In this document: positions 17,218 through 25,994 of the stretch, piece after piece | How positions within the stretch are numbered: position 1 is the first letter of the stretch | How the letters are laid out: the number at the start of each line of letters is the position of its first letter | Assembly (NCBI GenBank): GCA_947374535.1 | Contig: CANCCJ010000014.1 | Span: 1 to 46,557 of the forward strand | Reading direction: 5' to 3' | DNA: 46,557 nt | Origin: Comamonadaceae bacterium | Lineage (GTDB): Bacteria > Pseudomonadota > Gammaproteobacteria > Burkholderiales > Burkholderiaceae | Translations under genes and position numbers: made by a program | The notes under the pieces: model-generated | Database searches by the model: none | The model's input: the letters and a program-made list of their open reading frames with translations, nothing else | Told to the model about the DNA's origin: nothing

Positions 17218-18105
17218 CTAGCTTGTTTTTTTGCGCAACTCGTAAATCGTCAACAAGCCGCCCGCTGTGCCACAGAGGGCAATCAAGCCAATGCCTATCA
17301 TCGAGACGTGATCAGGCACATGGTCAAACACCAGCCAACCGCCCAACATGGCAAAACCAATTTGAGCGTACATGTACGGCATCAAGGTGCCAGCGGGTGA
17401 ACGCTCAAAAGCCATGATCAACAAGAAGTGGCCCGTGCAGCCCGCTACGCCCATGAGCACCAACTCCAACAACACCCGCGTCTCGGTGACGGGCACCCAT
17501 ACCCAATACAGCGGAACAGAGGCCAACGCCGTACCCACCCAGCCGGTGTAGAACTGCGTGGTCATGGCGTCTTCGGTACGTGTCATCTTGCTGGTGAGCA
17601 ACTGAAACGCCGCGTTCACGATGACCAGCGTCAACGGGATGAGCAGTGACCAACCAAACACATCGGTGCCTGGCCGCACGATGATGAGCGTGCCGATAAA
17701 CCCGCCACACACCAGCCACACGCGCTGCGCGGATACATGCTCACCCAACATGCGTGCAGCCAGCAAGGTGACCAACAAGGGCACGACCATCACAATGGCC
17801 GTGAACTCGCCCACAGGCAAAATCTTCAAGCTCAAAAACGCAAGCCCCGTCACGGAGGCCAACAACACGCCGCGTGTGATCTGCTGGCGAGGGTTGTTGG
17901 TTTTAAAAACCGCCAAGCCTTTGATCGGCAAGACCACCGCCGTGGTGAGCAAGGCTTGGAAAAAGTAGCGCGCCCATATGGCCATCATCACGGGCACCAC
18001 CGTGGTCACGCGCTTGGTGGTGGTGTCTAACGTGGCAAAGCACATAACCGCCATCAGCAACAAGCAGATGCCAAGCAAGGCGGAGGGTTGTTTTTTATGA
18101 GACAT
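17218..18105 (-). CDS. DMT superfamily (EamA-type) transporter
   Basis: Ten-helix drug/metabolite transporter with two EamA repeats. The first repeat opens LLGICLLLMAVMCFATLDTTTKRV; the second contains PLTLVIVNAAFQLLTSKMTRTEDA and the late AFERSPAGTLMPYMYAQIGFAMLGGWLVFDHVPD, typical of EamA exporters of amino acids or metabolites. The ATG at 18105 overlaps the HNH gene's stop (ATGA) and gives 295 aa; a start at 18141 is possible but would run deeper into that gene. The substrate is unknown. Confidence 0.85.
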   Translation of the reverse strand: MSHKKQPSALLGICLLLMAVMCFATLDTTTKRVTTVVPVMMAIWARYFFQALLTTAVVLPIKGLAVFKTNNPRQQITRGVLLASVTGLAFLSLKILPVGEFTAIVMVVPLLVTLLAARMLGEHVSAQRVWLVCGGFIGTLIIVRPGTDVFGWSLLIPLTLVIVNAAFQLLTSKMTRTEDAMTTQFYTGWVGTALASVPLYWVWVPVTETRVLLELVLMGVAGCTGHFLLIMAFERSPAGTLMPYMYAQIGFAMLGGWLVFDHVPDHVSMIGIGLIALCGTAGGLLTIYELRKKTS

Positions 18106-18326
18106 CAGGCTTTGCTTTTGGCATGCCGCTTGTTGTTGCAACGATCGTGGCTGATGGCCAGATTGTCTTGGTGGCTGTTGCCGCCTTCGCTCAGCGGCAG
18201 GATGTGCTCTAGCGTGGCGTCAGCGTGCGCCACAGGCTCTCCGCAGACCCAACACGGCACCACGCCATGCAATTGGCGGGCGACCGTTTTGTAGATCTTG
18301 TCGCGGGTGAGCTTGAGGCGACTCAA
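18105..18326 (-). CDS. Small HNH endonuclease domain protein
   Basis: 73 aa consisting of little more than an HNH nuclease fold: zinc ligands C25 and C28 (CWVCGE), catalytic E40-H41 (LEHILPLSEGGN), N55 and H60 (DNLAISHDRC) with C63. The second CxxC of many McrA-like HNH proteins is reduced to one visible Cys. It is encoded between maeB and the EamA gene, five bases after the former. No phage or restriction genes are near, so it is more likely a resident gene of unknown role than part of a mobile element. Confidence 0.8.
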   Translation of the reverse strand: MSRLKLTRDKIYKTVARQLHGVVPCWVCGEPVAHADATLEHILPLSEGGNSHQDNLAISHDRCNNKRHAKSKA

Positions 18327-18331
18327 AGCAA

Positions 18332-19615
18332 TTACTTCAAACGAGCCGTCAAAGTTTTGGCGTAGGCGTCAAAGTCTTGGATAGGACGCTTGGCCACACC
18401 CGAGGCTTCAGCCGCACGCGCCACCGCAGGGGCAATGCGTTGGATGAGGCGACTGTCAAAGGGTTTAGGAATGATGTTGTCCACACCAAAAGACAAATCC
18501 AAACCGGGGTAAGCGGCTTTGACTTCGTCGGTCACATCCAACTTGGCCAAGTCGGCGATTTCGCGCACACAGGCAATCTTCATGGCCTCGGTGATCTTGG
18601 TTGCACCGCAATCCAACGCACCACGGAAGATATACGGGAAGCACAACACGTTGTTCACTTGGTTGGGGTAGTCGGAGCGGCCGGTGGCAATGATGCAATC
18701 GGGGCGCACAGCTTTGGCCATCTCGGGGCGAATTTCTGGCTCGGGGTTGGCCAAGGCCAAAATGAGCGGCTTGTCGGCCATGGTTTTGACCATGTCTTGC
18801 GTCAACACACCAGGCGCGGAGCAACCCAAGAACACATCAGCGCCGTTGACCGCATCAGCCAAGGTGCGCAGCTCCGTCTTTTGTGCAAAGCGGGCTTTGG
18901 ACGCGTCATAGCCACCGGGGCGCCCTTCGTAAATCACACCTTTGGAGTCACACACAAAAATGTGCTCGGGCTTCACACCCAAGCCCACAAACACGCCAAG
19001 ACAAGCCAATGCCGCAGCGCCAGCGCCAGACACGGCGACTTTGATGTTGGCAATGTCTTTGCCAGCCAGCTCCAAACCGTTCAGCATGGCGGCAGCCGAG
19101 ATGATGGCTGTGCCGTGCTGGTCGTCGTGGAAGACGGGGATGTGCATGCGTTCGCTGAGCTTTTGCTCAATGTAGAAACACTCAGGGGCTTTGATGTCTT
19201 CGAGGTTGATGCCACCGAAAGTGGGTTCCATGGCGGCGATGATGTCCACCAGTTTGTCGGGGTCGCGCTCGTCGAGTTCGATGTCGAACACGTCAATGCC
19301 CGAGAACTTCTTGAACAAGCAGCCCTTGCCCTCCATCACTGGCTTGCCGGCTAATGCGCCGATATCGCCCAAGCCCAACACGGCCGTGCCGTTGGTGATG
19401 ACGCCCACCAAGTTGCCGCGACTGGTGTATTCGTAGGACAGCAGCGGGTCTTTCTCAATCTCCAAGCAGGGGTACGCAACGCCGGGGGAATAAGCCAAGC
19501 TCAAATCGTGTTGGTTATCCAAAGGGTGTGTTGGCTCCACGCTGATCTTTCCCTTGGTGGGGACGCGGTGATAGTCCAGCGCGGCTGTGCGCAATGCTTG
19601 TTCTGCGGGGGTCAT
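18332..19615 (-). CDS. maeB: NADP-dependent malic enzyme (malate dehydrogenase, decarboxylating), short form
   Basis: Converts malate to pyruvate and CO2 with reduction of NAD(P). It has the N-terminal malic domain ([52 protein letters not shown]) and the NAD-binding domain ([34 protein letters not shown]). The sequence resembles MaeB of proteobacteria but ends at 427 aa, so the C-terminal phosphotransacetylase-like domain of the ~760-aa form is absent. The ending is followed within six bases by the HNH gene, so no remnant of that domain remains. Confidence 0.92.
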   Translation of the reverse strand: MTPAEQALRTAALDYHRVPTKGKISVEPTHPLDNQHDLSLAYSPGVAYPCLEIEKDPLLSYEYTSRGNLVGVITNGTAVLGLGDIGALAGKPVMEGKGCLFKKFSGIDVFDIELDERDPDKLVDIIAAMEPTFGGINLEDIKAPECFYIEQKLSERMHIPVFHDDQHGTAIISAAAMLNGLELAGKDIANIKVAVSGAGAAALACLGVFVGLGVKPEHIFVCDSKGVIYEGRPGGYDASKARFAQKTELRTLADAVNGADVFLGCSAPGVLTQDMVKTMADKPLILALANPEPEIRPEMAKAVRPDCIIATGRSDYPNQVNNVLCFPYIFRGALDCGATKITEAMKIACVREIADLAKLDVTDEVKAAYPGLDLSFGVDNIIPKPFDSRLIQRIAPAVARAAEASGVAKRPIQDFDAYAKTLTARLK

Positions 19616-19655
19616 TGAAGAAGGCTCCGAATTATTTCAAAAAATGGGGGATATC

Positions 19656-20849
19656 CTACTCACTCTGGGGCTGAGTTCCTGGCTTCAAGACAACAAACAC
19701 CCACATCGCCACAAACGACACGGCGGCCGAGCAAGCAAACGCCCATTCCGGCGCGATGGCCCACCAAGCACCTGCGACCAAAGAGGCCGGTAAATACAAA
19801 GCCCCAGTGACAAAGCCATAAATCCCCATCGCAGAGGCGCGTCGGTGAGGCTCTAGGTCGGCAATGAATGCCTTGCTTTGTGATTCATCGATGGCATAAA
19901 AAAGGCCGTACACGCCAAAGACAGCGATCATCTCCCAGCGCTTGCTGACCACCATCAACCACAGGTTCATGCCCGCGTACAACGCATAGCCCAGCAACAC
20001 AATGCGGCGTCGCCCCACCTTATCGCCCAGCTTGCCCACCCAAGGCGAAAACAACACGCAAGTGATGTTGAACAAGGCGTAGAGCAACACGATCTCGGTC
20101 ACGCCAAAGCCCACCGCATGGGCTTTGAGCAAAATAAAACCGAGGCTGAAATAGCCCAAAGCAAACACGCCCGCAGGCCACAAGAAACGCTTGAAACCCA
20201 CGCTCAGTTGTTGCCAATTTTCGCGAATGGGCTCGCGCACATGCACGGGCGCCGCTTGCTCGGGAATGCGCGTCAGCACCCACACGCTGATGACCGCAGG
20301 TACAAAGGCCACCACAAACAAGGTGGCATAAGCACTCACTGACTCACCCAACCAGGACAACAAGGCATAGGCCACCAGCGGCCCCAACACTGCACCCGCC
20401 TTGTCCAAAGCCTTGTGCACACCAAAGGCGTAACCCCGCGTCGCTTGGCCCGAGATGGACGACAGCCAAGCATCACGCGGCGCGCCCCTGAAGCCTTTGC
20501 CCAAGCGCTCAATGATGCGAAACACCGCCAAGCCCGCAATAGATGATGACAACAACAGGATGGATTTAGCGAGCGTGGAAAAGCCATAGCCCGCGATGAC
20601 AAACCACTTACGCCGCCCGCTTCTGTCCGACAGCCATCCCGCCAAATACGTGAGCGACGAGGCTGACAAGTCAGCCATGCCCTCAATCAGCCCCAACAAC
20701 GCGGTGGATGCGCCGGCGATGGTGGTGAAGAAGATCGCGAACACCGAGAAAATCATCTCCGAACTCAGATCGGTGAGAAAACTCACCACACCGAGTTTGA
20801 TGATGTCGGGGTGAAGCTTCGAACTTTCGGTTGGCGTAGGCTGGTTCAT
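19656..20849 (-). CDS. Major facilitator superfamily transporter
   Basis: 397-aa MFS protein with about twelve hydrophobic segments. The loop between helices 2 and 3 reads GWLSDRSGRRKW, the MFS signature, and a second copy lies in the middle (GKLGDKVGRRRIVLLGYAL). The stretch RIIERLGKGFRGAPRDAWLSS resembles a group of uncharacterised MFS permeases. No substrate can be assigned. It precedes maeB in the same direction with a 40-base gap, so the order MFS, maeB, HNH, EamA could form one transcript. Confidence 0.85.
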   Translation of the reverse strand: MNQPTPTESSKLHPDIIKLGVVSFLTDLSSEMIFSVFAIFFTTIAGASTALLGLIEGMADLSASSLTYLAGWLSDRSGRRKWFVIAGYGFSTLAKSILLLSSSIAGLAVFRIIERLGKGFRGAPRDAWLSSISGQATRGYAFGVHKALDKAGAVLGPLVAYALLSWLGESVSAYATLFVVAFVPAVISVWVLTRIPEQAAPVHVREPIRENWQQLSVGFKRFLWPAGVFALGYFSLGFILLKAHAVGFGVTEIVLLYALFNITCVLFSPWVGKLGDKVGRRRIVLLGYALYAGMNLWLMVVSKRWEMIAVFGVYGLFYAIDESQSKAFIADLEPHRRASAMGIYGFVTGALYLPASLVAGAWWAIAPEWAFACSAAVSFVAMWVFVVLKPGTQPQSE

Positions 20850-20963
20850 AGGTCAGATTCATTGTCCACCCGGCACATGCGTAAGTACAGATGGCAACCG
20901 ACAACCTGTAGGAGATACATACACTTATGCCCTCCCATCAGCCAACCTCAAGCCGCCCACACC

Positions 20964-21938
20964 ATGCAAGCTCTGCTCAACGCCATCGCCACGATGGCCC
21001 TGCCCACAGACGCACAGCGCGTCTTCCATGGCCGTGGCGGCTTGTACCCAGGCTGCGAGCAATGGGCGCTAGACGCGTTCCCGCCCGTGTGGGTGCTGAC
21101 CAGCTTTCAAGCGGTGAGCGAGGACGAACTGGCCACCATCGGTGCTGCGCTGTCAGCGCGCTGGACTCAGATCGCGCCGGACCAACCTCTGAACTGGGTG
21201 TTTCAGTGCCGCGCTGAAGGCCACCTTGAAACCCGCTTGATGCGCGGCACTGTGCCCGAACCGCATGTGGTGACTGAAAACGGTGCCAGCTTTCGGGTGC
21301 ATGTGCTCAAAGGCCAAAACCACGGCCTGTTCCTTGACATGGCCGAAGGCCGCGAATGGGTGCGTCAAATGGTGCGCAACTACCCCGCCACGCAGTCGCG
21401 CCTGAAAGTGCTCAACCTGTTTGCTTACACCTGCGCTTTTTCGGTGGTGGCCTTGCAAGCCGGCGCCAAACAAGTGGTGAATGTGGACATGAGCCACGGC
21501 GCAATGGCGATTGGTCAACAAAACCACCCGATCAACGGCATCACCACAGGGGCAACTTTTTTGATGCACGACATTTTTAAGACGTGGGGCAAGATCACGC
21601 GCAGCGGGCCTTATGGCTTGGTCATCATTGATCCGCCCAGCTACCAAAAAGGCAGTTTCATTGCCACCAAAGACTACGCCAAACTCATGCGCCGCTTGCC
21701 AGAGTTGCTGGCACCCGGTGGCTACGCGCTGCTGTGTTTGAACGCGCCTGAACTGGGCTTGGCCTTCTTGCAAGACCAAATGAAAGAGCTGGCCCCCGAA
21801 CTGACCTTTGTGCAGCGCGTGGCCAACCCTGCGGCGTTTGCCGATGTGTCGCCCGAACGTTCGCTCAAGGTGCTGGCGTACCAGCTGCCGCCATTGCCCG
21901 TATCGCCTTCACCTGCCACCCTGGAGAGCGAAACATGA
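20964..21938 (+). CDS. Class I SAM-dependent methyltransferase, RlmI-like
   Basis: 324 aa from the ATG at 20964. The central region contains the SAM-binding motif LKVLNLFAYTCAFSVVALQAGA, acidic loop VNVDMSHGA and catalytic-type motif DPPSYQKGSF near residue 223, the pattern of RlmI/RlmK-type 23S rRNA methyltransferases. The N-terminal part (VFHGRGGLYPGCEQW) is not a PUA domain, so the substrate may differ. The frame is open further upstream, but this start fits the homologous core. The stop overlaps the next gene by four bases. Confidence 0.85.
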   Translation: MQALLNAIATMALPTDAQRVFHGRGGLYPGCEQWALDAFPPVWVLTSFQAVSEDELATIGAALSARWTQIAPDQPLNWVFQCRAEGHLETRLMRGTVPEPHVVTENGASFRVHVLKGQNHGLFLDMAEGREWVRQMVRNYPATQSRLKVLNLFAYTCAFSVVALQAGAKQVVNVDMSHGAMAIGQQNHPINGITTGATFLMHDIFKTWGKITRSGPYGLVIIDPPSYQKGSFIATKDYAKLMRRLPELLAPGGYALLCLNAPELGLAFLQDQMKELAPELTFVQRVANPAAFADVSPERSLKVLAYQLPPLPVSPSPATLESET

Positions 21939-22330
21939 GGTCTCACATCGCCATCGTCAATGTGGACAACTGCGACACCTGGACCCGTTACCGCAACGGC
22001 TTGTGCAACACCTGCGCAGCCAACTGCTGCACCATGCCTGTGGAAGTGAAGTTGCCCGACTTGGTTCGCCTTGAGCTGGTCGACCCATTTGAAGCCGAAC
22101 ATGAAGAGCCCAAGCAAATTGCCAAGCGTCTGCAAAAAATGGGCGTGATTGACCACTTCAATTTCAAGAACAGCATCTTCACCCTGTCGCGTCGCAGCAA
22201 TGGCGACTGCCAAAACCTCGATGCCAAAACACGGCGTTGCACCGTGTATGAAAAACGCCCCAACACCTGCAGACTACATCCGCAAGTGGGGCCAAGACCG
22301 GGGTATTGCCCCTACGGGGCGGTGCGTTAA
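21935..22330 (+). CDS. YkgJ-family cysteine cluster protein
   Basis: 131 aa with nine cysteines (C13, C24, C27, C31, C32, C92, C102, C112, C125) in the pattern of the YkgJ/CxxCxxCC zinc- or iron-binding family: CNTCAANCC, then GDCQNL, RRCTVYEKRPNTCR. Such proteins are thought to bind Zn or an Fe-S cluster, and their function is mostly unknown. It overlaps the methyltransferase by four bases, which suggests translational coupling and perhaps a joint role. It converges on the DUF3820 gene with a 3-base gap. Confidence 0.85.
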   Translation: MRSHIAIVNVDNCDTWTRYRNGLCNTCAANCCTMPVEVKLPDLVRLELVDPFEAEHEEPKQIAKRLQKMGVIDHFNFKNSIFTLSRRSNGDCQNLDAKTRRCTVYEKRPNTCRLHPQVGPRPGYCPYGAVR

Positions 22331-22333
22331 AAC

Positions 22334-22546
22334 TTAGGCATGCCGCAAGGGTTCGAGCAACTCGCTCAAACCGTTGTGGTCAATCTCGTGCATCAAATTT
22401 AAGAGCCGTCCGATTTCACCCTTGGGAAAACCTTCGCGCGCAAACCAGTTGAGGTAATTGCCAGGCAGGTCGGCCAACACCGTGCCGTGGTGCTTGCCAA
22501 ACGGCATACGCAGGGTGACCAGTTTTTGCAAATCTTCTGGGTTCAT
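22334..22546 (-). CDS. DUF3820 family protein
   Basis: 70 aa with the DUF3820 hallmark MPFGKHHGTVLADLPGNYLNWFAREGFPKGEIGRLL, a conserved small domain also found in exonuclease-associated proteins where it recurs as MPFGKYKG..L.DLP..YL.W. Its biochemical function is not established. It lies ten bases downstream of the unknown gene at 22556-22939, in the same direction. Confidence 0.85.
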   Translation of the reverse strand: MNPEDLQKLVTLRMPFGKHHGTVLADLPGNYLNWFAREGFPKGEIGRLLNLMHEIDHNGLSELLEPLRHA

Positions 22547-22555
22547 CGCTTGGGC

Positions 22556-22939
22556 TTAGTTCAGAGCGTCCAACAAGTCTTGCGTATCGCGGATGATGGG
22601 CTGCGCCAATTGCAGCAACAAATGCCCATCGATTGCCTGCTGCGCCCAACGGTTTGACGCCTCCAACACGGGATGCGTGTGCAAATAGTCAGGCACTTCA
22701 AAGTCTGGCATTTCCTGCTTGAAAGCCAACAGCATGCTGAGATAGCCCGCGAAATACAAGCTGAACATCAGCGCGTTGGCCGCTTCTTGACTAATTTCTC
22801 GGCGCCCCACCAAGAGCAAAAAAGAAGCTCTGGCGGCGTCAATCGTGGGTAGCTCGTGGGCTTGGAGTTGGAACTCTTCATCCAACATTTGGCAGGCCTT
22901 GTCCCACTGCGCTTGGGCTTCTGTCGTTTGGTTCATCAT
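22556..22939 (-). CDS. Hypothetical alpha-helical protein
   Basis: 127 aa (or 126 from the second Met), acidic, and predicted mostly helical from its Leu/Ala/Gln-rich composition. It has one hydrophobic stretch, ANALMFSLYFAGYLSMLLAF (about residues 59-78), that could be a buried helix or a membrane segment. I do not recognise the family. It lies between the SET-domain gene (12-base gap) and the DUF3820 gene (10-base gap), so it is probably co-transcribed with both. Confidence 0.75.
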   Translation of the reverse strand: MMNQTTEAQAQWDKACQMLDEEFQLQAHELPTIDAARASFLLLVGRREISQEAANALMFSLYFAGYLSMLLAFKQEMPDFEVPDYLHTHPVLEASNRWAQQAIDGHLLLQLAQPIIRDTQDLLDALN

Positions 22940-22951
22940 GTCAAATTCTGC

Positions 22952-23392
22952 TTAAGCCAGCATCGTACCCTTGCACTTCTTAGCACCGCAGCGACAAGCG
23001 TATTTGGCACGCAGCGCATCGGTCAAAGGTTCATCACTGACGAGCCCGTAGTTGAACGTCAGCTCTTCACCTCGCCAGACTTGGCGTCGGGTTTTGATGA
23101 AGATACGCCCCTTCACCTCATCAGGGACGCAGTTGGGGCTGCACGAGTGGTTGATCCAACGCGAGGCATTACCGCCGTGCAAGCCATCAATCACACGCGA
23201 GTCGTCGATATGAAAGTAAAACGTGTGCTCGGGGTTGGCAGGATCGTGCGGATGGCGGCGCAACGCCTCGGCCATGGAAATGATCTCGCCCACGTATTCG
23301 ATGACGGTCACGCCAGCGGCCATGTGGCACAGGGCGAACACGCCGTTGCCGTGGACGGGGGAGGATTGGACGTCGATGCGGGGATGACTCAT
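22952..23392 (-). CDS. SET domain-containing protein, putative lysine methyltransferase
   Basis: 146 aa that consist of a stand-alone SET domain: HGNGVFALCHMAAGVTVIEYVGE at the N-terminus, the SAM/knot motif WINHSCSPNC at 79-88 (N81, H82) and the catalytic ELTFNYG (Tyr115). A post-SET zinc cluster CRCGAKKC follows (C133, C135, C140), with C84 or C88 a probable fourth ligand. All catalytic residues are present, so it should use SAM to methylate protein lysines; the target is unknown. It follows glmS by 30 bases. Confidence 0.9.
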   Translation of the reverse strand: MSHPRIDVQSSPVHGNGVFALCHMAAGVTVIEYVGEIISMAEALRRHPHDPANPEHTFYFHIDDSRVIDGLHGGNASRWINHSCSPNCVPDEVKGRIFIKTRRQVWRGEELTFNYGLVSDEPLTDALRAKYACRCGAKKCKGTMLA

Positions 23393-23422
23393 TTGGATCA
23401 GGTTCGATGACCCCCAGCTACC

Positions 23423-25342
23423 TTACTCAACGGTCACCGACTTGGCCAGATTCCTCGGCTTGTCCACATCCGTCCCCCGCGCACAGGCGGTGTGATAGCT
23501 GAGCAACTGCAGCGGCACCACATGCAAGATGGGCGAGAGCACGCCGTAGTGCTCGGGCATGCGGATGACGTTGACGCCTTCGCTGCTTTCAATCTTGGTG
23601 TCGCCATCGGCCAGCACATACAACACGCCGCCACGGGCGCGCACTTCTTGCATATTGCTTTTGAGTTTTTCTAGCAAGGCGTCGTTGGGGGCCACGGTCA
23701 CCACGGGCATGGCGCTGGTGACCAAAGCCAAGGGGCCGTGTTTCAACTCGCCCGCAGCATAGGCCTCGGCGTGGATGTAGGTGATTTCTTTGAGCTTCAA
23801 CGCGCCTTCGAGCGCGATGGGGTAGTGCGTGCCACGGCCCAAGAACAAAGCGTTTTCTTTGCTGGCAAAGTCTTGCGCCCAGGCAATGAGTTGCGGCTCT
23901 AGCGCCAACACGGCTTGCAGCGCGGCAGGCAAGTGGCGCATTTCTTTGATGTGCGCGGCTTCTTGCGCGTCGCTCAAGCGGCCTTTGGTTTGCGCCAAGG
24001 CCAAGGTGAGCAAGAACAAGCCTGCCAGCTGCGTGGTGAAGGCTTTGGTGGAAGCCACGCCAATCTCTGCGCCCGCACGGGTGACGTAGGCCAGCTTGCA
24101 CTCACGCACCATGGCGCTGGTAGACACGTTGCAAATGGTGAGCGTTTTGTCCATCCCCAAACTTTGGGCATGACGTAGTGCGGCCAAGGTGTCGGCGGTC
24201 TCGCCCGACTGGGTGATGGTGACCACCAAGCTGTTGGGGTTGGGCACGGATTCGCGGTAGCGGTACTCGCTGGCAATTTCGACTTGGCAGGGAATTTTCG
24301 CAATCGCCTCAATCCAATACTTGGCCACGCAGCCGCTGTAATAGCTGGTGCCGCAGGCGAGGATGAGCACGTTGTCGATGGCTTGAAACACGCGATGAGC
24401 GCTTGCGTTCGTTTCACCGTTATCGCCGATGCCATCGAACAACTCAGGCGTGATGCCCTCAATGCCTTCCAACGTGTCGGCAATGGCGCGCGGCTGCTCG
24501 AAGATTTCTTTTTGCATGTAGTGGCGGTAAGGCCCCAGTTCGGCCGCGCCACTGTGGGCTTGCACGGTTTTGACTTGGCGTGTGACCGCTTTGTGGTGGC
24601 GGTCTTGCACCCAGTATTTGCCGATTTGAATGTCCACCACATCGCCCTCTTCGAGGTAGACGATTTGGTCGGTCACGCCCGCCAAAGCCATGGCGTCGCT
24701 GGCCAAGAAAGTTTCGCTGTGCTCTTTGCCCACACCCAAGATAAGCGGTGAGCCAGCGCGTGCGCCAATGACGCGGTGGGGCTCGTCTTTGTGGAACACA
24801 GCGATGGCATACGCACCGTGCAATTGAACGATGGCAGCTTTCACGGCTTCAAACAAGTCGCCGTTGTAGAGGCTGTCAACCAAGTGGGCGATGACTTCGG
24901 TGTCGGTTTGGCTTAAAAATTCATAGCCTTTGGCTTGTAGCGCGGCGCGCAGCTCGTCGTGATTTTCGATGATGCCGTTGTGCACCAGCGCCACGCGGCC
25001 CGCTTTGCCAGGTACATCGCCTGTGTAAACGCCAGCGCCCGCTCCGGTGCCGTGGCTGAAGTGCGGATGCGCGTTGTGCACCGCAGGCACGCCGTGCGTG
25101 GCCCAGCGCGTGTGCGCAATGCCAATGCCGCCCTCGATGTGGTCGGCCTTGACTTGGTCCATCAACTCAGACACGCGGGCGGTGCTGCGCGCACGTTGCA
25201 AGCCCCCTTGCTTGGCTCCAAGGCTGGCCGAGTGCACCGCCACGCCACACGAGTCGTAGCCACGGTATTCCAGCCGCTGCAAACCTTGCACGAGGATGGG
25301 AACGATGTTGCGGGTAGAAACGGCGCCGACGATGCCACACAT
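23423..25342 (-). CDS. glmS: Glutamine--fructose-6-phosphate aminotransferase (isomerizing)
   Basis: Makes glucosamine-6-phosphate from fructose-6-phosphate and glutamine, the entry step to UDP-GlcNAc. The start ATG at 25342 places the catalytic Cys directly after Met (MCGIVGAV), as in class II glutamine amidotransferases, and AGGAG lies eight bases upstream; the in-frame start at 25351 is rejected. The N-terminal domain has HTRWATHG and two SIS domains follow ([53 protein letters not shown]). It ends [12 protein letters not shown]. 639 aa is slightly longer than E. coli's 609 through an insertion near residues 100-112. Confidence 0.97.
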   Translation of the reverse strand: MCGIVGAVSTRNIVPILVQGLQRLEYRGYDSCGVAVHSASLGAKQGGLQRARSTARVSELMDQVKADHIEGGIGIAHTRWATHGVPAVHNAHPHFSHGTGAGAGVYTGDVPGKAGRVALVHNGIIENHDELRAALQAKGYEFLSQTDTEVIAHLVDSLYNGDLFEAVKAAIVQLHGAYAIAVFHKDEPHRVIGARAGSPLILGVGKEHSETFLASDAMALAGVTDQIVYLEEGDVVDIQIGKYWVQDRHHKAVTRQVKTVQAHSGAAELGPYRHYMQKEIFEQPRAIADTLEGIEGITPELFDGIGDNGETNASAHRVFQAIDNVLILACGTSYYSGCVAKYWIEAIAKIPCQVEIASEYRYRESVPNPNSLVVTITQSGETADTLAALRHAQSLGMDKTLTICNVSTSAMVRECKLAYVTRAGAEIGVASTKAFTTQLAGLFLLTLALAQTKGRLSDAQEAAHIKEMRHLPAALQAVLALEPQLIAWAQDFASKENALFLGRGTHYPIALEGALKLKEITYIHAEAYAAGELKHGPLALVTSAMPVVTVAPNDALLEKLKSNMQEVRARGGVLYVLADGDTKIESSEGVNVIRMPEHYGVLSPILHVVPLQLLSYHTACARGTDVDKPRNLAKSVTVE

Positions 25343-25426
25343 AAAGATCACTCCTAAATTGGGTTGCCCGAATATTAGGCGGCTCGAATAGAAATTTCTT
25401 GTTTATTTAATCCACTATTTGAACGA

Positions 25427-25456
25427 AAATTCCATCTCTTCCACATTTTGGAATTT
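25427..25456. promoter_or_regulatory. Inverted repeat in the glmS / lrp-type regulator promoter gap
   Basis: AAATTCC (25427-25433) and GGAATTT (25450-25456) form a 7-bp inverted repeat with a 16-base spacer in the AT-rich 135-base gap between the divergent glmS and Lrp/AsnC-type genes. Lrp-family regulators usually bind AT-rich imperfect palindromes near their own promoters, so this is a plausible autoregulatory operator. The link is inferred from position only. Confidence 0.35.
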
Positions 25457-25477
25457 AATTCTGTTTTGTTGATTTTT

Positions 25478-25963
25478 ATGAAACAAACATCTCTAGACGC
25501 CACCGATTTGAAGCTGCTCGACGCCTTGCAGCACGACGCCACCCTCAGCAATGTGGCCTTGGCCGAGCGCCTGAAAATCTCGCCTCCCACCTGCTTGCGC
25601 CGGGTGAAGCGACTGACGGACGAGGCTTGGATTGAGCGGCAAATTGCAGTGCTCAACACCGACAAATTGGGCGAGGCACTGGGCCACGGCCTGACGGCCT
25701 TGGTAGAAGTCACGCTAGACGCACAAGGCGCTGAACACCTTGATGCGTTTGAGCAGCGCGCTGTGGCCGACGACGCCGTGCAGCAATGTTGGCGCGTGTC
25801 GCCGGGACCTGACTTTGTGTTGGTGGTGCAAGCGGCAAACATGCCCGACTATTTGGCCATCACGCAACGCCTGCTCACGCAAGACGCGAATGTACGGAAT
25901 GTGAAAGCCTTTTTTTCGACCAAACGGGCGAAGTTCACCAGCACTTGGCCCGTGCTTCGTTAG
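25478..25963 (+). CDS. Lrp/AsnC family transcriptional regulator
   Basis: 161 aa. The N-terminal helix-turn-helix (LDATDLKLLDALQHDATLSNVALAERLKISPPTCLRRVKRLTDEAWIERQIAVLN) is the canonical Lrp/AsnC domain, and the C-terminal RAM/ligand-binding domain includes VQQCWRVSPGPDFVLVVQAANMPDY. The ATG at 25478 is chosen over 25448 because the protein family begins just before the HTH; no clear Shine-Dalgarno is visible. It is divergent from glmS and convergent with the SIS-domain deaminase gene. The effector is unknown, perhaps an amino acid or amino sugar. Confidence 0.93.
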   Translation: MKQTSLDATDLKLLDALQHDATLSNVALAERLKISPPTCLRRVKRLTDEAWIERQIAVLNTDKLGEALGHGLTALVEVTLDAQGAEHLDAFEQRAVADDAVQQCWRVSPGPDFVLVVQAANMPDYLAITQRLLTQDANVRNVKAFFSTKRAKFTSTWPVLR

Positions 25964-25994
25964 TGCAATCAGGCAAACGTGTTCTTTAATCCGC

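Noticed and set aside
17203..17219. Small AGGCC/GGCCT hairpin as a terminator between the 69-aa gene and the EamA gene
   Set aside because: Five-pair stem with no T-run on either strand; too weak to call.
25343..25477. glmS ribozyme in the glmS leader
   Set aside because: The glmS ribozyme is known from Gram-positive bacteria; this AT-rich 135-base gap has no recognisable ribozyme core and must also hold the divergent regulator's promoter.
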